Assembly (NCBI GenBank): GCA_021790195.1
Contig: JAJYIF010000015.1
Coordinates: 1-64,000, forward strand
Length of the DNA: 64,000 bases
Origin: Nitrospirota bacterium
GTDB lineage: Bacteria; Nitrospirota; Thermodesulfovibrionia; Thermodesulfovibrionales; UBA9159
Direction: 5' to 3'
Shown here: piece after piece, positions 1 to 9,332 of the stretch
Numbering within the stretch: position 1 is the stretch's first letter
Layout of the letters: every line of letters starts with the position of its first letter
Notes under the pieces: generated by a model
The model's database searches: none
What the model saw: the letters and a program-made list of their open reading frames with translations, nothing else
Told to the model about the DNA's origin: nothing
Position numbers and translations under genes: made by a program

Positions 1-167
1 CCCTTATCCGAAGTGCTTCCAAAACATCATGCTTGAGCTTTCTTCCGTCTGTTTCTCTCATGCCTCATAGTATACCATAATGAGGCCTTACTTATGAACT
101 GATTAGTATATGCTTTGAGATATACGTGAAACGGTTATCAATTGCCTGGACTAGGGGGTATAAACGC

Positions 168-3100
168 ATGAGAAGTAGAAAGCTCACGTTTTCTCGAAGC
201 AAGATGATACTTTCATTGTCTTTCTTAGTATCACTGTTTCTTGTCTTTTTCGGGACCGAGGCAGTTTCCTACGGAATCAGTTCCAGCCTGACCCAGTGCG
301 CAAACGATCCGGACAACAGCGGGCTCATCGAGATGTGTCAATGGATAACAGGGGCGCTTGTCACAAACAATTCGCTCTATGCCGAAAGCGACGGTGTTCC
401 CCAGCGCTGGCTCTTCGAGTATAACTCCGGGGCAACGGCTCAAGAGCACACCGCGACTTTCCAGTATACCTTCACAAAAGGGAGCGTATACGCTTATGAT
501 TTTTTGAATAGTGTGGACCACTCCATGCCCTTGTCGCTCATAAATCCGTGCGGCGATCTTCCCCCTTTTGCGAACCCCGATGATTGCGTAAACGCCTTTA
601 TGTCCGGCGTGGCCGCGAACGGTAGTCTTATTCCGCTTCCATCCGATCCTTTTGACGCGGTCTCCTTGAGGGAACATCCCCCTGTAAGATACCTTCACTT
701 CGGCTGCATAAAGGAGGGAACGAGCAGCGCCGGCTGCGATGTAAGTAATGTCACGATCGATACGCCTGTTCATATCCCGAATACCAATTGTTTCCAGAAC
801 TGCGGCGACAGCGATGCTCAGGTAACTGTGCATTTCTGGACTAACGGCAACAGCGCAAACAATCTTATAGGCATGTGGTTTTCGGCCCAGCTTGCGGATT
901 CGCAAGACCCCGATGGAGCGGGTCCCGCAATCGGGTGGGGGACCGGTTATGGCGCTGCCTCGGCGGCAGGCTCTTCATTTCATGTCAAACTGATATCAAT
1001 CGATGGGAATGCCGTAGGCGGCGAGGATGATCAGATCAATAGCGATGTCATCAGCGCCGGTCATCAGACGGACCTTGCTGTTACCAAGTCCTGCCCCGGC
1101 AGCATTCACGCAGGGAACAATGTGAGCTATACCATCACAGTCAAGAATAACGGCCCTGAAACTGCAACCGGCGTCTATATCGACGATACCCTTCCGCTCC
1201 AGACGGGCGTGACCTTTGTCTCGGCCACGCCCAGCCAGGGCACATGCAATGCGCTGGTCGGCAACATACTTCACTGCGATATCGGTTTTATGCAGCCGCA
1301 GAATACCGTGACCGTGACCGTTGTTGTAAATGTCGCGAGCACTTTCAGCGGAACGAACATAACGGACTCCGTTACGGTAGGCGGTCCGGCTACGGATTCT
1401 GTCCCTGGCAACAATACGGCTTCGTGTACCACCGATATAAGCCCTCCTGTCGGGACGGAAATAGACCTGTCCGTTAATAAGACATGCCCTTCAGGGTACG
1501 TCGCTGGTACGGCCCCGACTGATCTGGAGTATGACATAACGGTGACAAATAATGATTCAACATTTACGGCGACAGGCGTGACTCTTACCGACGCCCTCCC
1601 GGCGGGAGTGACCTTTGTCTCGGCCAGTCCGAGCCAGGGTACCTGCAGTCAATCAGGCGGGGTCGTTACATGTGATCTCAATAACATCTCAGCCGGCGGA
1701 AATGCAACTGTGACCATTCATGTAAATGCTCCTGCAAACCCTTCTTTCAGGGGAGATCTTACCGATGTGGCCACTGTTTCCGCCGATCAATCGGATCCTG
1801 TCACGAGCAATAATTCGAAGTCCTGTACCACAACCGTGACGGGACAGACCGATATCTCGATTATCAAGAGCTGTCCCGCTAATGCCACAGAGGGCGACCT
1901 TATCACTTATGACATTGCTGTCCACAATGCCGGCCCGTCGACTTCACTGGATACGCATATACAGGATATCTTACCGAACAGTTCGGGTACGCTCCTGGTT
2001 TCTTTTGTGTCCGCCACTCCGGATCAGGGAAGTTGTACCTTTGTGAACCCGGATATCGTCCACTGCACACTCGGCGATATCGCTCCAGGGGGCACTGTTC
2101 ATGTGGCGATTATTGTCCAGGCAACGACCGCGGGTATCCTCTTAAACACTGCAGAAAGTCACATCCACCCTCCTGACGAGGATACGAACCATTCCAACGA
2201 CACGCCATCCGACGGCTGTGGCATCGGCGCTTGTGAATGTGACACCACCGTATCGGGCTCGCCCCCGGCGCTGCCGGACCTTCAGGTCACCAAACATGAC
2301 TCACCGGACCCTGCCGCGGCCGGGGGAAACCTTACCTATACGATAAATGTCACGAATTCCGGTGGTGCGAATGAAACTGGTGTAACTCTCACGGACACAC
2401 TTCCTCCTGGCGTTACTTTTGTTTCGGCGAGTGCTGTTTATTCGCAGACTAACACCTCTTTGGGCAACGTGTGCAATTATAACGGCGTCACAAGACAAGT
2501 CACCTGCAGTCTTGGAACTCTTGCTTCCGGTGCTCCGAATGCGACGAACCCGATCATAGTGACCATTGTGGTTACGGTCAATTCCTCTACGCCGGGAGGA
2601 ACCGTCCTGACCAATAAGGCAGTCGTGGCAGGAAATGAGACAGAATCGGATGCCGGCCCCCCTGATACCAATAATACGGCAACGATTACGACCAATGTAA
2701 ACGCAGAGGTGGGCCTTTACATCTTGAAATCGGGTTCGCCGGACCCGGTTATTACCGGAAACAATCTTACCTATAAGATCGTGGCCGGCAACGTAGGGCC
2801 GTCCGATGCGACAAACGTAACGGTTGTCGATACCCTTCCTTCCGGAGTCGGTGGCACATACTTCAGCGCCTCCTCGACTCAGGGAAGCTGCTCGGGACCT
2901 CCGCCGACAGTGACTTGCAACCTGGGTACGATAAGCGCGGGCGGCTCCGCGACGATAATGATTACTGTTTCAGTAAATATCTCCCTCTCGGTAGGCACGA
3001 GCGCTACAATAACGAATTATGCGAAAATAACGAGCACCGAGGACCCGGGAGGGGTGGATACTCAGACCGGCACGACAGTCGATAATCCCGCGTCCGTACC

Positions 3101-3188
3101 GACCCTTTCGGAATGGGGCATTATGATCTTGATGCTGCTTACGGGTCTGACGGCGGTTTTTTATCTGAGGCGACGGAGAAAGGTTTAA
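168..3188 (+). CDS. Exported DUF11-repeat surface protein with IPTL-CTERM sorting signal
   Basis: A 1006-residue secreted protein. The N-terminus has a basic stretch and a hydrophobic signal segment (residues about 14-32). From about residue 300 there are five DUF11-type beta-sandwich repeats, each with the pattern D-L-x-V-x-K-x-C/S, then Y-T/D-I-x-V-x-N-x-G, then LTDxLPxGVTFVSAS. The extreme C-terminus has the IPTL-CTERM layout: VPTLSEWG, a hydrophobic helix, and an RRRRK tail. Known family behaviour is recognition by an exosortase-like sorting enzyme and anchoring at the outer surface; no such enzyme is in this window. I place the start at ATG 168 because AGGGGG lies 9 nt upstream, rather than at the in-frame GTG 126. 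A terminator follows closely, so it is probably monocistronic. Ligand and role are unknown. Confidence 0.85.
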   Translation: MRSRKLTFSRSKMILSLSFLVSLFLVFFGTEAVSYGISSSLTQCANDPDNSGLIEMCQWITGALVTNNSLYAESDGVPQRWLFEYNSGATAQEHTATFQYTFTKGSVYAYDFLNSVDHSMPLSLINPCGDLPPFANPDDCVNAFMSGVAANGSLIPLPSDPFDAVSLREHPPVRYLHFGCIKEGTSSAGCDVSNVTIDTPVHIPNTNCFQNCGDSDAQVTVHFWTNGNSANNLIGMWFSAQLADSQDPDGAGPAIGWGTGYGAASAAGSSFHVKLISIDGNAVGGEDDQINSDVISAGHQTDLAVTKSCPGSIHAGNNVSYTITVKNNGPETATGVYIDDTLPLQTGVTFVSATPSQGTCNALVGNILHCDIGFMQPQNTVTVTVVVNVASTFSGTNITDSVTVGGPATDSVPGNNTASCTTDISPPVGTEIDLSVNKTCPSGYVAGTAPTDLEYDITVTNNDSTFTATGVTLTDALPAGVTFVSASPSQGTCSQSGGVVTCDLNNISAGGNATVTIHVNAPANPSFRGDLTDVATVSADQSDPVTSNNSKSCTTTVTGQTDISIIKSCPANATEGDLITYDIAVHNAGPSTSLDTHIQDILPNSSGTLLVSFVSATPDQGSCTFVNPDIVHCTLGDIAPGGTVHVAIIVQATTAGILLNTAESHIHPPDEDTNHSNDTPSDGCGIGACECDTTVSGSPPALPDLQVTKHDSPDPAAAGGNLTYTINVTNSGGANETGVTLTDTLPPGVTFVSASAVYSQTNTSLGNVCNYNGVTRQVTCSLGTLASGAPNATNPIIVTIVVTVNSSTPGGTVLTNKAVVAGNETESDAGPPDTNNTATITTNVNAEVGLYILKSGSPDPVITGNNLTYKIVAGNVGPSDATNVTVVDTLPSGVGGTYFSASSTQGSCSGPPPTVTCNLGTISAGGSATIMITVSVNISLSVGTSATITNYAKITSTEDPGGVDTQTGTTVDNPASVPTLSEWGIMILMLLTGLTAVFYLRRRRKV

Positions 3189-3210
3189 CTCGGCACCGCG
3201 CATTACCAAA

Positions 3211-3243
3211 AGAGGGCAGGGCGCTGAACCCTGCCCTCTTTCT
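3211..3243 (+). terminator. Rho-independent terminator after the DUF11 protein
   Basis: Perfect 11-bp stem AGAGGGCAGGG / CCCTGCCCTCT with a 7-nt loop, followed by TTCT. It lies 23 nt after the stop codon of the surface protein and before proA. Confidence 0.85.
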
Positions 3244-3362
3244 GCTCTTCCCGTTCATTTAATAGAATTATTGGCAGATGTTGATTATTCCCAAAAAGTT
3301 CGGTTATTGTAAGCTTTGATACACTATACGCTATATCAGGTGTATCGTTGGGAGGCGTTCTT

Positions 3363-4619
3363 ATGGATATAGGAAAGTATGTCTATGATCTGGCCGTCGA
3401 AGCCAAGGCCGGCGCACGGGCTCTTGCAAAAGCTCCGTCTTCTCGGAAGAACCTCGCTCTTGTCAAAATGGCTGAGGCGCTGAAGGACAGGGCATCGGAG
3501 CTTGTAAGTGAGAATAAGAAGGATATCGAATACGCCGCAAAAAAGGGGCTCTCAAAGGCGCTGATCGACAGGCTCACCCTGAACGAAAAGAGGATAGATG
3601 AGATGTCACAGGGTCTTGTCGAGGTCGCGCAGCTTCCCGACCCCGTGGGAGAGATAACAAAGATGTGGCAGAGACCCAATGGAATGAGCGTAGGCAGAAT
3701 GCGGGTACCGATAGGGGTAATAGGGATTATTTACGAATCGAGACCCAACGTGACAGCTGACGCCACGAGCCTCTGCCTTAAGGCCGGCAATGCGGTCATT
3801 CTTCGCGGCGGCTCCGAGGCGATCAATTCCAATAAGGCCATTGTGAGCATTCTGAGGGACGTGGCGCGCGGTCAGGGACTTCATCCTGGCGCGGTTACGT
3901 TTATCGGGATTCCCGACAGAGAGGCGATAATGGAGATGCTGAAGCTGGAAGGCATCGTCGATCTCATAATCCCCAGGGGAGGAGAGGGACTCATACGGAC
4001 GGTGACGGAGAATTCCCGTATCCCGGTTCTTAAGCATTACAAAGGCGTCTGCCATGTATTCGTGGACAGGGACGCCGATCCGGCAATGGCGGAAGAGATT
4101 TGCTTCAACGCCAAGGTGCAGAGGCCCGGAACGTGCAATGCGATGGAGACGATGCTCGTGGACGAACCGATCTCGAAGAGTTTCTTGCCCAAGATGCTGA
4201 AGAGATATGAAGGCGCAGGGGTCGCGGTCAGGGGGTGTCCGAAGGCCGTTGCTATATATGCGAATGCCGCAGAGGTGAAAGAGGAGGACTATTACAGGGA
4301 ATATCTTGACCTGGTGCTCAATGTGAGAATCGTTGCGGATATGGACGAGGCGATCGAACACATAGCAAAATACAGCTCCGCGCATACCGACTCCATTGTC
4401 ACAATGAACTACGAAAGGGCGATGAGGTTTCTGAAGGAAGTCGACTCCTCTGCCGTGCTTGTAAACGCATCCACACGACTGAACGACGGTTATCAGTTCG
4501 GACTCGGCGCGGAGATCGGGATCTCGACCGATAAGATTCATGCCAGGGGACCGATGGGACTCGAAGAACTCACATGCACCAAGTTCATCGTTTTCGGAAG
4601 CGGACAACTGAGGGAGTGA
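3363..4619 (+). CDS. proA: Gamma-glutamyl phosphate reductase (glutamate-5-semialdehyde dehydrogenase)
   Basis: 418 residues, the usual ProA length. It catalyses NADPH-dependent reduction of glutamyl-5-phosphate to glutamate-5-semialdehyde in cytosolic proline synthesis. The aldehyde dehydrogenase-fold active-site cysteine is Cys258 in QRPGTCNAMET, and the conserved substrate segment ESRPNVTAD is at about 125-133. The ATG at 3363 is preceded by GGGAGG at 3350-3355, so the longer TTG start at 3348 is not used. proB is not adjacent in this window. mqnB begins 34 nt downstream and may be co-transcribed. Confidence 0.97.
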   Translation: MDIGKYVYDLAVEAKAGARALAKAPSSRKNLALVKMAEALKDRASELVSENKKDIEYAAKKGLSKALIDRLTLNEKRIDEMSQGLVEVAQLPDPVGEITKMWQRPNGMSVGRMRVPIGVIGIIYESRPNVTADATSLCLKAGNAVILRGGSEAINSNKAIVSILRDVARGQGLHPGAVTFIGIPDREAIMEMLKLEGIVDLIIPRGGEGLIRTVTENSRIPVLKHYKGVCHVFVDRDADPAMAEEICFNAKVQRPGTCNAMETMLVDEPISKSFLPKMLKRYEGAGVAVRGCPKAVAIYANAAEVKEEDYYREYLDLVLNVRIVADMDEAIEHIAKYSSAHTDSIVTMNYERAMRFLKEVDSSAVLVNASTRLNDGYQFGLGAEIGISTDKIHARGPMGLEELTCTKFIVFGSGQLRE

Positions 4620-4653
4620 TTCTTTCGGAAAGACGCGGAGAATCGGTGACGCC

Positions 4654-5457
4654 GTGAAACAGAGGGGGAAAAGATATCTGATTGGCGTTATCTCATCCGT
4701 CGCGGAAGAAGGAGCACTTCTCATTGGAGAGTTAAAGAAATCCAGGAACAGCAAGAATCTCCGTGTCCCCGTGTCCCCGCGTCTTCGTGTCTATTATGGA
4801 ACTATAGACGGGTACGATATTGTATACATGATCTCGGGCATGGGCAAGACAAACGCCGCCCATGCCGCGACGGTCCTCATCGAGAAATATTCGCCTGATT
4901 TGGTCGTTCTCTTCGGAGTGGGAGGCGCTTATCCGTCCACGGGACTCAAGGTCGGAGATATTGCCGTCGCGGAGGAGGAGATATACGGCGACGAGGGGGT
5001 TTTGGACAGAGAAGGGTTTCACGGGGCGGAGTTTATCGGCATCCCCCTGCTGAAAAGAGGCAGAAAGAGGTATTTCAACAAGTTTCCTCTGGACAGGACT
5101 CTTGCATCGCGGGCAGCAGAAGTCTCTGAACTCATTTCTCGTCATTCGTCACCTGTGACTGCCGCCAGATCAGGAGTCTTCGTTACTGTTTCCACATGCA
5201 CTGGCACAAGGAAACGGGCACTGGAACTCAGGAAGAAGTTCGATGCGATATGCGAGAACATGGAAGGCGCCTCGGTGGCCCATATATGCGCTATCTATGA
5301 AAGGCCTATGATCGAGCTCAGAGGGATAAGCAATGTCGTTGAGGACAGAGACCCTTCGAAATGGAACATCAAGCTTGCGGCGGAGAATTGCCAAAGGTCG
5401 TTAATGCAATTGCTTAAGAAAATAAGCGAGGGCGAAGGTAACAAGAATCAAGCCTGA
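4654..5457 (+). CDS. mqnB: Futalosine hydrolase (nucleoside phosphorylase fold)
   Basis: 267 residues, GTG start. Purine-nucleoside phosphorylase/MTA-nucleosidase family with the MqnB signature: FGVGGAYPSTGLKVGDIAVAEEE, then FVTVSTCTGT, then CENMEGASVAHICA with the Glu that binds the ribose, and ELRGISNVVEDRD. MqnB cleaves futalosine to hypoxanthine and dehypoxanthinylfutalosine in the futalosine route to menaquinone. mqnD in the same window supports this over a plain MTA/SAH nucleosidase. About 20 residues (28-48, Arg/Pro/Val-rich) are encoded by 4741-4796, which looks like the CCGTGTCCCCGTGTCC dispersed repeat and interrupts the usual N-terminal strand connection. No clear Shine-Dalgarno is close to the GTG. 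It converges with the transglutaminase gene 27 nt away. Confidence 0.85.
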   Translation: MKQRGKRYLIGVISSVAEEGALLIGELKKSRNSKNLRVPVSPRLRVYYGTIDGYDIVYMISGMGKTNAAHAATVLIEKYSPDLVVLFGVGGAYPSTGLKVGDIAVAEEEIYGDEGVLDREGFHGAEFIGIPLLKRGRKRYFNKFPLDRTLASRAAEVSELISRHSSPVTAARSGVFVTVSTCTGTRKRALELRKKFDAICENMEGASVAHICAIYERPMIELRGISNVVEDRDPSKWNIKLAAENCQRSLMQLLKKISEGEGNKNQA

Positions 5458-5483
5458 AAGCGGATCTTCTCCCGTTTCCGGTC

Positions 5484-7403
5484 TTATACCCGTCTTATCA
5501 ACTCCTTCATCCTTCGCATGTCCTCCCTTGTAATACTCCTGTCTGCATAGTAGTATCTTTCGAACTCCTTTATGAAGGCGAGCGCCCCTTCGCGCAAAGG
5601 TCCTTCAGCGATATTGGCCGCGAATTCCTCAAGACCTTCCGGGGGTCTTTTTTTATAGCCGCGCTTTACCATTTTTTTCAAAAAGGCCCGCACTATTTCT
5701 TCTTCGGCGGGTCTCTTTCGAAGGACAGAGAGAAAGACCCACGCAGCGATGAAAGCGACGGCCAGTGCAACGGGCAGATAGGCCTCTAGCGCTTCTTTCC
5801 CTATGGAAAGGCTTATCTTCGGGGGTTTCAACGTCCTTAGTTTGTGAAACAGCATCAGCTGTTTCGAAAAATCGTAGTTGATTACGGACGCGTTCCAGTA
5901 GTAGTTCATCGTGTCCAGGAAGAGTCGCAGCTTGAAGAAGAAGTCTTTTTTGCGAAGAGAGACAAAACTCTCCATTCCCAAAGGCGTGGGGTCCAGCCGT
6001 ACCCAACCGTCTTTCAGATAGGCCTCGACCCAGACATGAGCATTCTTTTGTGGGACGAGGTAGTATTCGCCGGTGGCGTTGTAATATCCTCCCTTGTATC
6101 CTCCTACAATCCTCGAGGGAATTCCCGCGACCCTCAGCATCACCGCCATGGCGGACGCAAAGTATTCGCAGTTACCGTATTTATATTTAAAGAGGAAGTC
6201 TCCGAGGGGGTCGGCAGACACAGGCATGTTCTTCATTGTGTAGCGAAACCCGCCGCTTTTGAAGAAGCGCAGCATATCCCATGCAATGTCTTCTTTGTTC
6301 CGCCCTGAAGAGAGGGACTTCACAAGCTCCCTGATCTTGCCGAGCTTTCCCTCCGGCAACTGGAGATAGACGGACGCATTGATCGCATTGTCGTACAGAA
6401 CGCCGGAGGGAACAGACAAAGACTCATACCGGATCCTTTTGGAAACGTTCGATGGGAGCGCATAGGTGAGGTCGTCATATCTTGTGACGTGTCTGGCGGA
6501 AATGGAGGAAGGCTTGTCGAGTGCGAAGAGATACCTGTTCCCATAGGGCTCAAGGTAGATGGTCTGGGCGACCTGCCCGCCTCGGACAAACTCTGACCTT
6601 TTTCCTGCCGGCCTTTCCCGATGAAGCCTGCGCCAGGAGCTGCCGTCGAAATAGTCTAAAACTATCCCCCTCCAATACAGGGCGTTTTCGTCGACTCGCG
6701 CCATATGGGCCCTCAGGATCACGGTTGTGTCTTCCTGGATGTCCGAGACCTTTCCGAGACTCACCGTGTCTGTGAAGCCGGTGTTTGCAAGCGTGCCCCT
6801 GTTCAGGAAGGTGAGCATGGGATAGCTCGTGCGGGGAAGGATAATGAACATAAAGATGGTCGTCGGAATGGCCAGCAGGGTTATAAGAGAGGATTTCGAC
6901 ACGATCTTTATCAATACGGGCACCCTTAACTCGAGCGCGCTGTCCTGGGAGAGGTAAGTCAAAAACACAAGGGCAATGGTCACAAGGAATACGAGAGAAA
7001 TAAAATAGACCAGGAACTCGATGTCCAGGGACAGCAAGGCCGAACCTGTCAAAAGAAAAAAGGATATTACATAGATCTGCATGTAGTCCCGGAACCTCTT
7101 GTCTGCAAGGAGCTTTATCGCAAGAAGTATCAGGAGCGCCTCGACAGACGCCACAACCGGATCGTCAGATGCCATGCGGAAAAATGTAGAAACTATCACC
7201 GCAGCAGCGGTTACGGTCAGGAGCCAGCGGGGCAGCAGGAATTTCCTGTAATACTCAAAATAAAGAGAAAATACAAAAAGCGCGCCGAAGACGACCGAAT
7301 AAGAGACACTCACATATCGCACTATCGAGAGAAAACTTACAGCGCTGATAACACAGGTCAGTATCCTCACCGCGTCTTCTATTTTTATCGTCTTGCGGGT
7401 CAT
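5484..7403 (-). CDS. TgpA-like membrane transglutaminase (DUF3488-TGc-DUF4129)
   Basis: 639 residues. The N-terminal 200 residues hold six or so membrane segments (DUF3488/TgpA N region). A periplasmic transglutaminase-like domain follows, with the catalytic triad Cys412 (KYGNCEYF), His456 (NAHVWVEAY) and Asp471 (RLDPTP). Another membrane helix lies at about 548-565, then a cytosolic DUF4129-like tail. It is the last gene of a moxR / DUF58 / transglutaminase operon (4-nt overlap with the DUF58 gene), a widely conserved trio. The function of the trio is only partly known; TgpA is essential in Pseudomonas aeruginosa. The substrate is unknown. Confidence 0.9.
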   Translation of the reverse strand: MTRKTIKIEDAVRILTCVISAVSFLSIVRYVSVSYSVVFGALFVFSLYFEYYRKFLLPRWLLTVTAAAVIVSTFFRMASDDPVVASVEALLILLAIKLLADKRFRDYMQIYVISFFLLTGSALLSLDIEFLVYFISLVFLVTIALVFLTYLSQDSALELRVPVLIKIVSKSSLITLLAIPTTIFMFIILPRTSYPMLTFLNRGTLANTGFTDTVSLGKVSDIQEDTTVILRAHMARVDENALYWRGIVLDYFDGSSWRRLHRERPAGKRSEFVRGGQVAQTIYLEPYGNRYLFALDKPSSISARHVTRYDDLTYALPSNVSKRIRYESLSVPSGVLYDNAINASVYLQLPEGKLGKIRELVKSLSSGRNKEDIAWDMLRFFKSGGFRYTMKNMPVSADPLGDFLFKYKYGNCEYFASAMAVMLRVAGIPSRIVGGYKGGYYNATGEYYLVPQKNAHVWVEAYLKDGWVRLDPTPLGMESFVSLRKKDFFFKLRLFLDTMNYYWNASVINYDFSKQLMLFHKLRTLKPPKISLSIGKEALEAYLPVALAVAFIAAWVFLSVLRKRPAEEEIVRAFLKKMVKRGYKKRPPEGLEEFAANIAEGPLREGALAFIKEFERYYYADRSITREDMRRMKELIRRV

Positions 7404-8350
7404 GCAGCTCCCAGGTCGTCCTTGCCGTAAAGGGCCAGCCTCCTCAGCATGGCTTTCCTGCCGGCTCTTGTACTTTCGCCGTGTGCCTTGCCTGGGGAAG
7501 CAAAGAGGGCGCCGCCTATCCTCAGTCCAACGGGCACGTTCTGCTTAAAGAGCTTCACCACGAGGTAGGTGACACAGGAGATCTTTTCTTCGAGGCTCTT
7601 TATCGGAACGGAATCGAAATCTATGATCACCGGCTGATGATAAAGGGACGAAAGCTCCTTCGTCTTCAGTTGTCCGGTCCTTGCGCTCGCCTTCCAGTGG
7701 ATGTACTTCAGAGGGTCGCCCTTGATATAGTCTCTCGTTGACATGATCTCGGCGTCATACCCGGTCCTGTCCGCGGTCTGCTCCCCCTTTGACCTTTTTT
7801 CGCTCACGACAACATCCGTCAGCCCGCATTTTTTCATCTGGGGGAAGACGACGGTCTCAAAAAGTCTCTCTATCCTCCTGCACCGCACAAAGAAGTGAAA
7901 AGGGAACACCGAGCAGAGCCGCAGGTCGCCGATGTTTGAGATGCCTCTTTCATCGAGAGCGAAAGAGACATATCTGGAATCTCTCCCCTTTGCGTCCACG
8001 AAAGGGAACAGGATCTCAAGGTCGTGCAGGCGGACCTTAATCAGAAATGCCGGAAGGAACCTTCTGTTGTTGACAAGGGTTATCTTTAAAGGAAAACTTG
8101 TCCGCGCAAATATTTCCTCGGGCAATTCCACGTCTATCTCTATTTTTGCCAGGTTTCTCTTCCCGAAAAAACCCGAGATCCCCATGAAACTGAGGAAGGC
8201 GGCTACTATAAGGTAAACGAGGTTATTCCCGGTGTTTACGGCGGAAAAACCGAGGAAGAGCGTTACAGCGATGTAAAGCCATCCCGCCTTGGTTATCCTG
8301 ATTACGCCGGGGCCGGCGTCTGGTCTAATATCGCCTGTATGATCTCCCAT
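7400..8350 (-). CDS. DUF58 (vWA-like) protein, MoxR partner
   Basis: 316 residues. Two N-terminal hydrophobic helices (about 20-60) precede a beta-rich region and the DUF58 core, with the family motif DYIKGDPLKYIHWKASART at about 208-226 and a TKELSSLYHQPVIIDFD strand. DUF58 proteins resemble the vWA fold and pair with MoxR ATPases, probably as the chaperone client or adaptor. The start overlaps the 3' end of moxR by 49 nt. No in-frame alternative start exists before the first helix, so the long overlap is probably genuine. It lies between moxR and the transglutaminase gene. Confidence 0.88.
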   Translation of the reverse strand: MGDHTGDIRPDAGPGVIRITKAGWLYIAVTLFLGFSAVNTGNNLVYLIVAAFLSFMGISGFFGKRNLAKIEIDVELPEEIFARTSFPLKITLVNNRRFLPAFLIKVRLHDLEILFPFVDAKGRDSRYVSFALDERGISNIGDLRLCSVFPFHFFVRCRRIERLFETVVFPQMKKCGLTDVVVSEKRSKGEQTADRTGYDAEIMSTRDYIKGDPLKYIHWKASARTGQLKTKELSSLYHQPVIIDFDSVPIKSLEEKISCVTYLVVKLFKQNVPVGLRIGGALFASPGKAHGESTRAGRKAMLRRLALYGKDDLGAA

Positions 8351-9279
8351 CTGTCGAGCTGCTCATGTTCTTCCTTCAATATAACCCTGTGCGGCAGGGT
8401 GTGCCCGGCTATCTCTTTGATGTCCTCAGGTATCACGAAATCCCTGCCGTGGAAATACGCCGTAGTCTTTGCCGCGGCCGTCAGGGCGAGGACGCCGCGC
8501 GTCGAAATCCCCGCCGAGAGATATTTGCTTGTCCGGGTCGCACCGACTATATCCAAGGTATATTCGAGGACCTTGTCGGAGATGAAGACTTTCTCTCTGA
8601 TCTCTTCCTGGATCCGCACTACCTCCTCTTTGGTCATCATGGGCTTTATCGAGAAGAGCTCCTCCCGGCTGCTTCCGGATTTCAGGATCCTCTTTTCGGC
8701 CGATCTCTCAGGGTAGCCTATGCCTATCTTCATCATGAACCTGTCCAGTTGCGAGTCCGGCAGGGGGAAGGTCCCGAACTGCTCGACCGGGTTCTGGGTG
8801 GCCATCACGAAAAAGGGATTGGGGAGTTTGTAAGTCTTCCCTTCGAGCGTGGCCTGTTTTTCTCCCATCGCCTCAAGGAGGGCGCTCTGCGTCTTAGGTG
8901 TGGCCCTGTTGATCTCATCCACGAGGATGATGTTATTGAATATCGGCCCCGGATGGAATTCAAACTCCCCGGTGTTCTTGTTGTAGATCGAAAGGCCGGT
9001 GATATCCGTCGGCAGGAGGTCGCTTGTGCACTGGATCCTCCCGAAGCTGAGGCCGAGTATTCTTGCAATCGCAATTGCGAGGGTCGTCTTGCCCAGCCCC
9101 GGCAGGTCCTCGATGAGCAGATGCCCCATCGAAAAAAAGGTAAGCAGGGAAAGCCGAAGCGGAATGTCCTTCCCCTGAAGATATTCGGAGGAAAAATCGA
9201 TGATCTCGGCGATCTTCCGGCTCGCTTCGGTCCCGGTAGCGGGCGAAGGGGGCTGTTCTTCAGATGTCTTCACTCTCAT
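8302..9279 (-). CDS. MoxR-family AAA+ ATPase
   Basis: 325 residues. Walker A LPGLGKTT at 59-66, Walker B IILVDEINRA at 117-126, the MoxR motif ATQNPVEQFGTFPLPDSQLDRFMM, sensor-2 STRGVLAL, and a C-terminal lid. MoxR proteins are cytosolic chaperone-like ATPases acting with vWA proteins encoded next door, here the DUF58 protein. It is first in the operon. The ATG at 9279 is 53 nt from the divergent mqnD start, so the promoters for both must sit in 9280-9332. Confidence 0.94.
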   Translation of the reverse strand: MRVKTSEEQPPSPATGTEASRKIAEIIDFSSEYLQGKDIPLRLSLLTFFSMGHLLIEDLPGLGKTTLAIAIARILGLSFGRIQCTSDLLPTDITGLSIYNKNTGEFEFHPGPIFNNIILVDEINRATPKTQSALLEAMGEKQATLEGKTYKLPNPFFVMATQNPVEQFGTFPLPDSQLDRFMMKIGIGYPERSAEKRILKSGSSREELFSIKPMMTKEEVVRIQEEIREKVFISDKVLEYTLDIVGATRTSKYLSAGISTRGVLALTAAAKTTAYFHGRDFVIPEDIKEIAGHTLPHRVILKEEHEQLDRWEIIQAILDQTPAPA

Positions 9280-9332
9280 ATTGATATTATACTATCTTTA
9301 TAGCCATTCGATTTTTTCAGTATACTATACAT

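Noticed and set aside
231-905. Long minus-strand open frame opposite the DUF11 gene
   Set aside because: It mirrors a real repeat-rich gene, has no ribosome site and no recognisable motifs.
3606-4754. 382-codon minus-strand frame over proA
   Set aside because: Shadow of proA; no start signal and unlike any protein.
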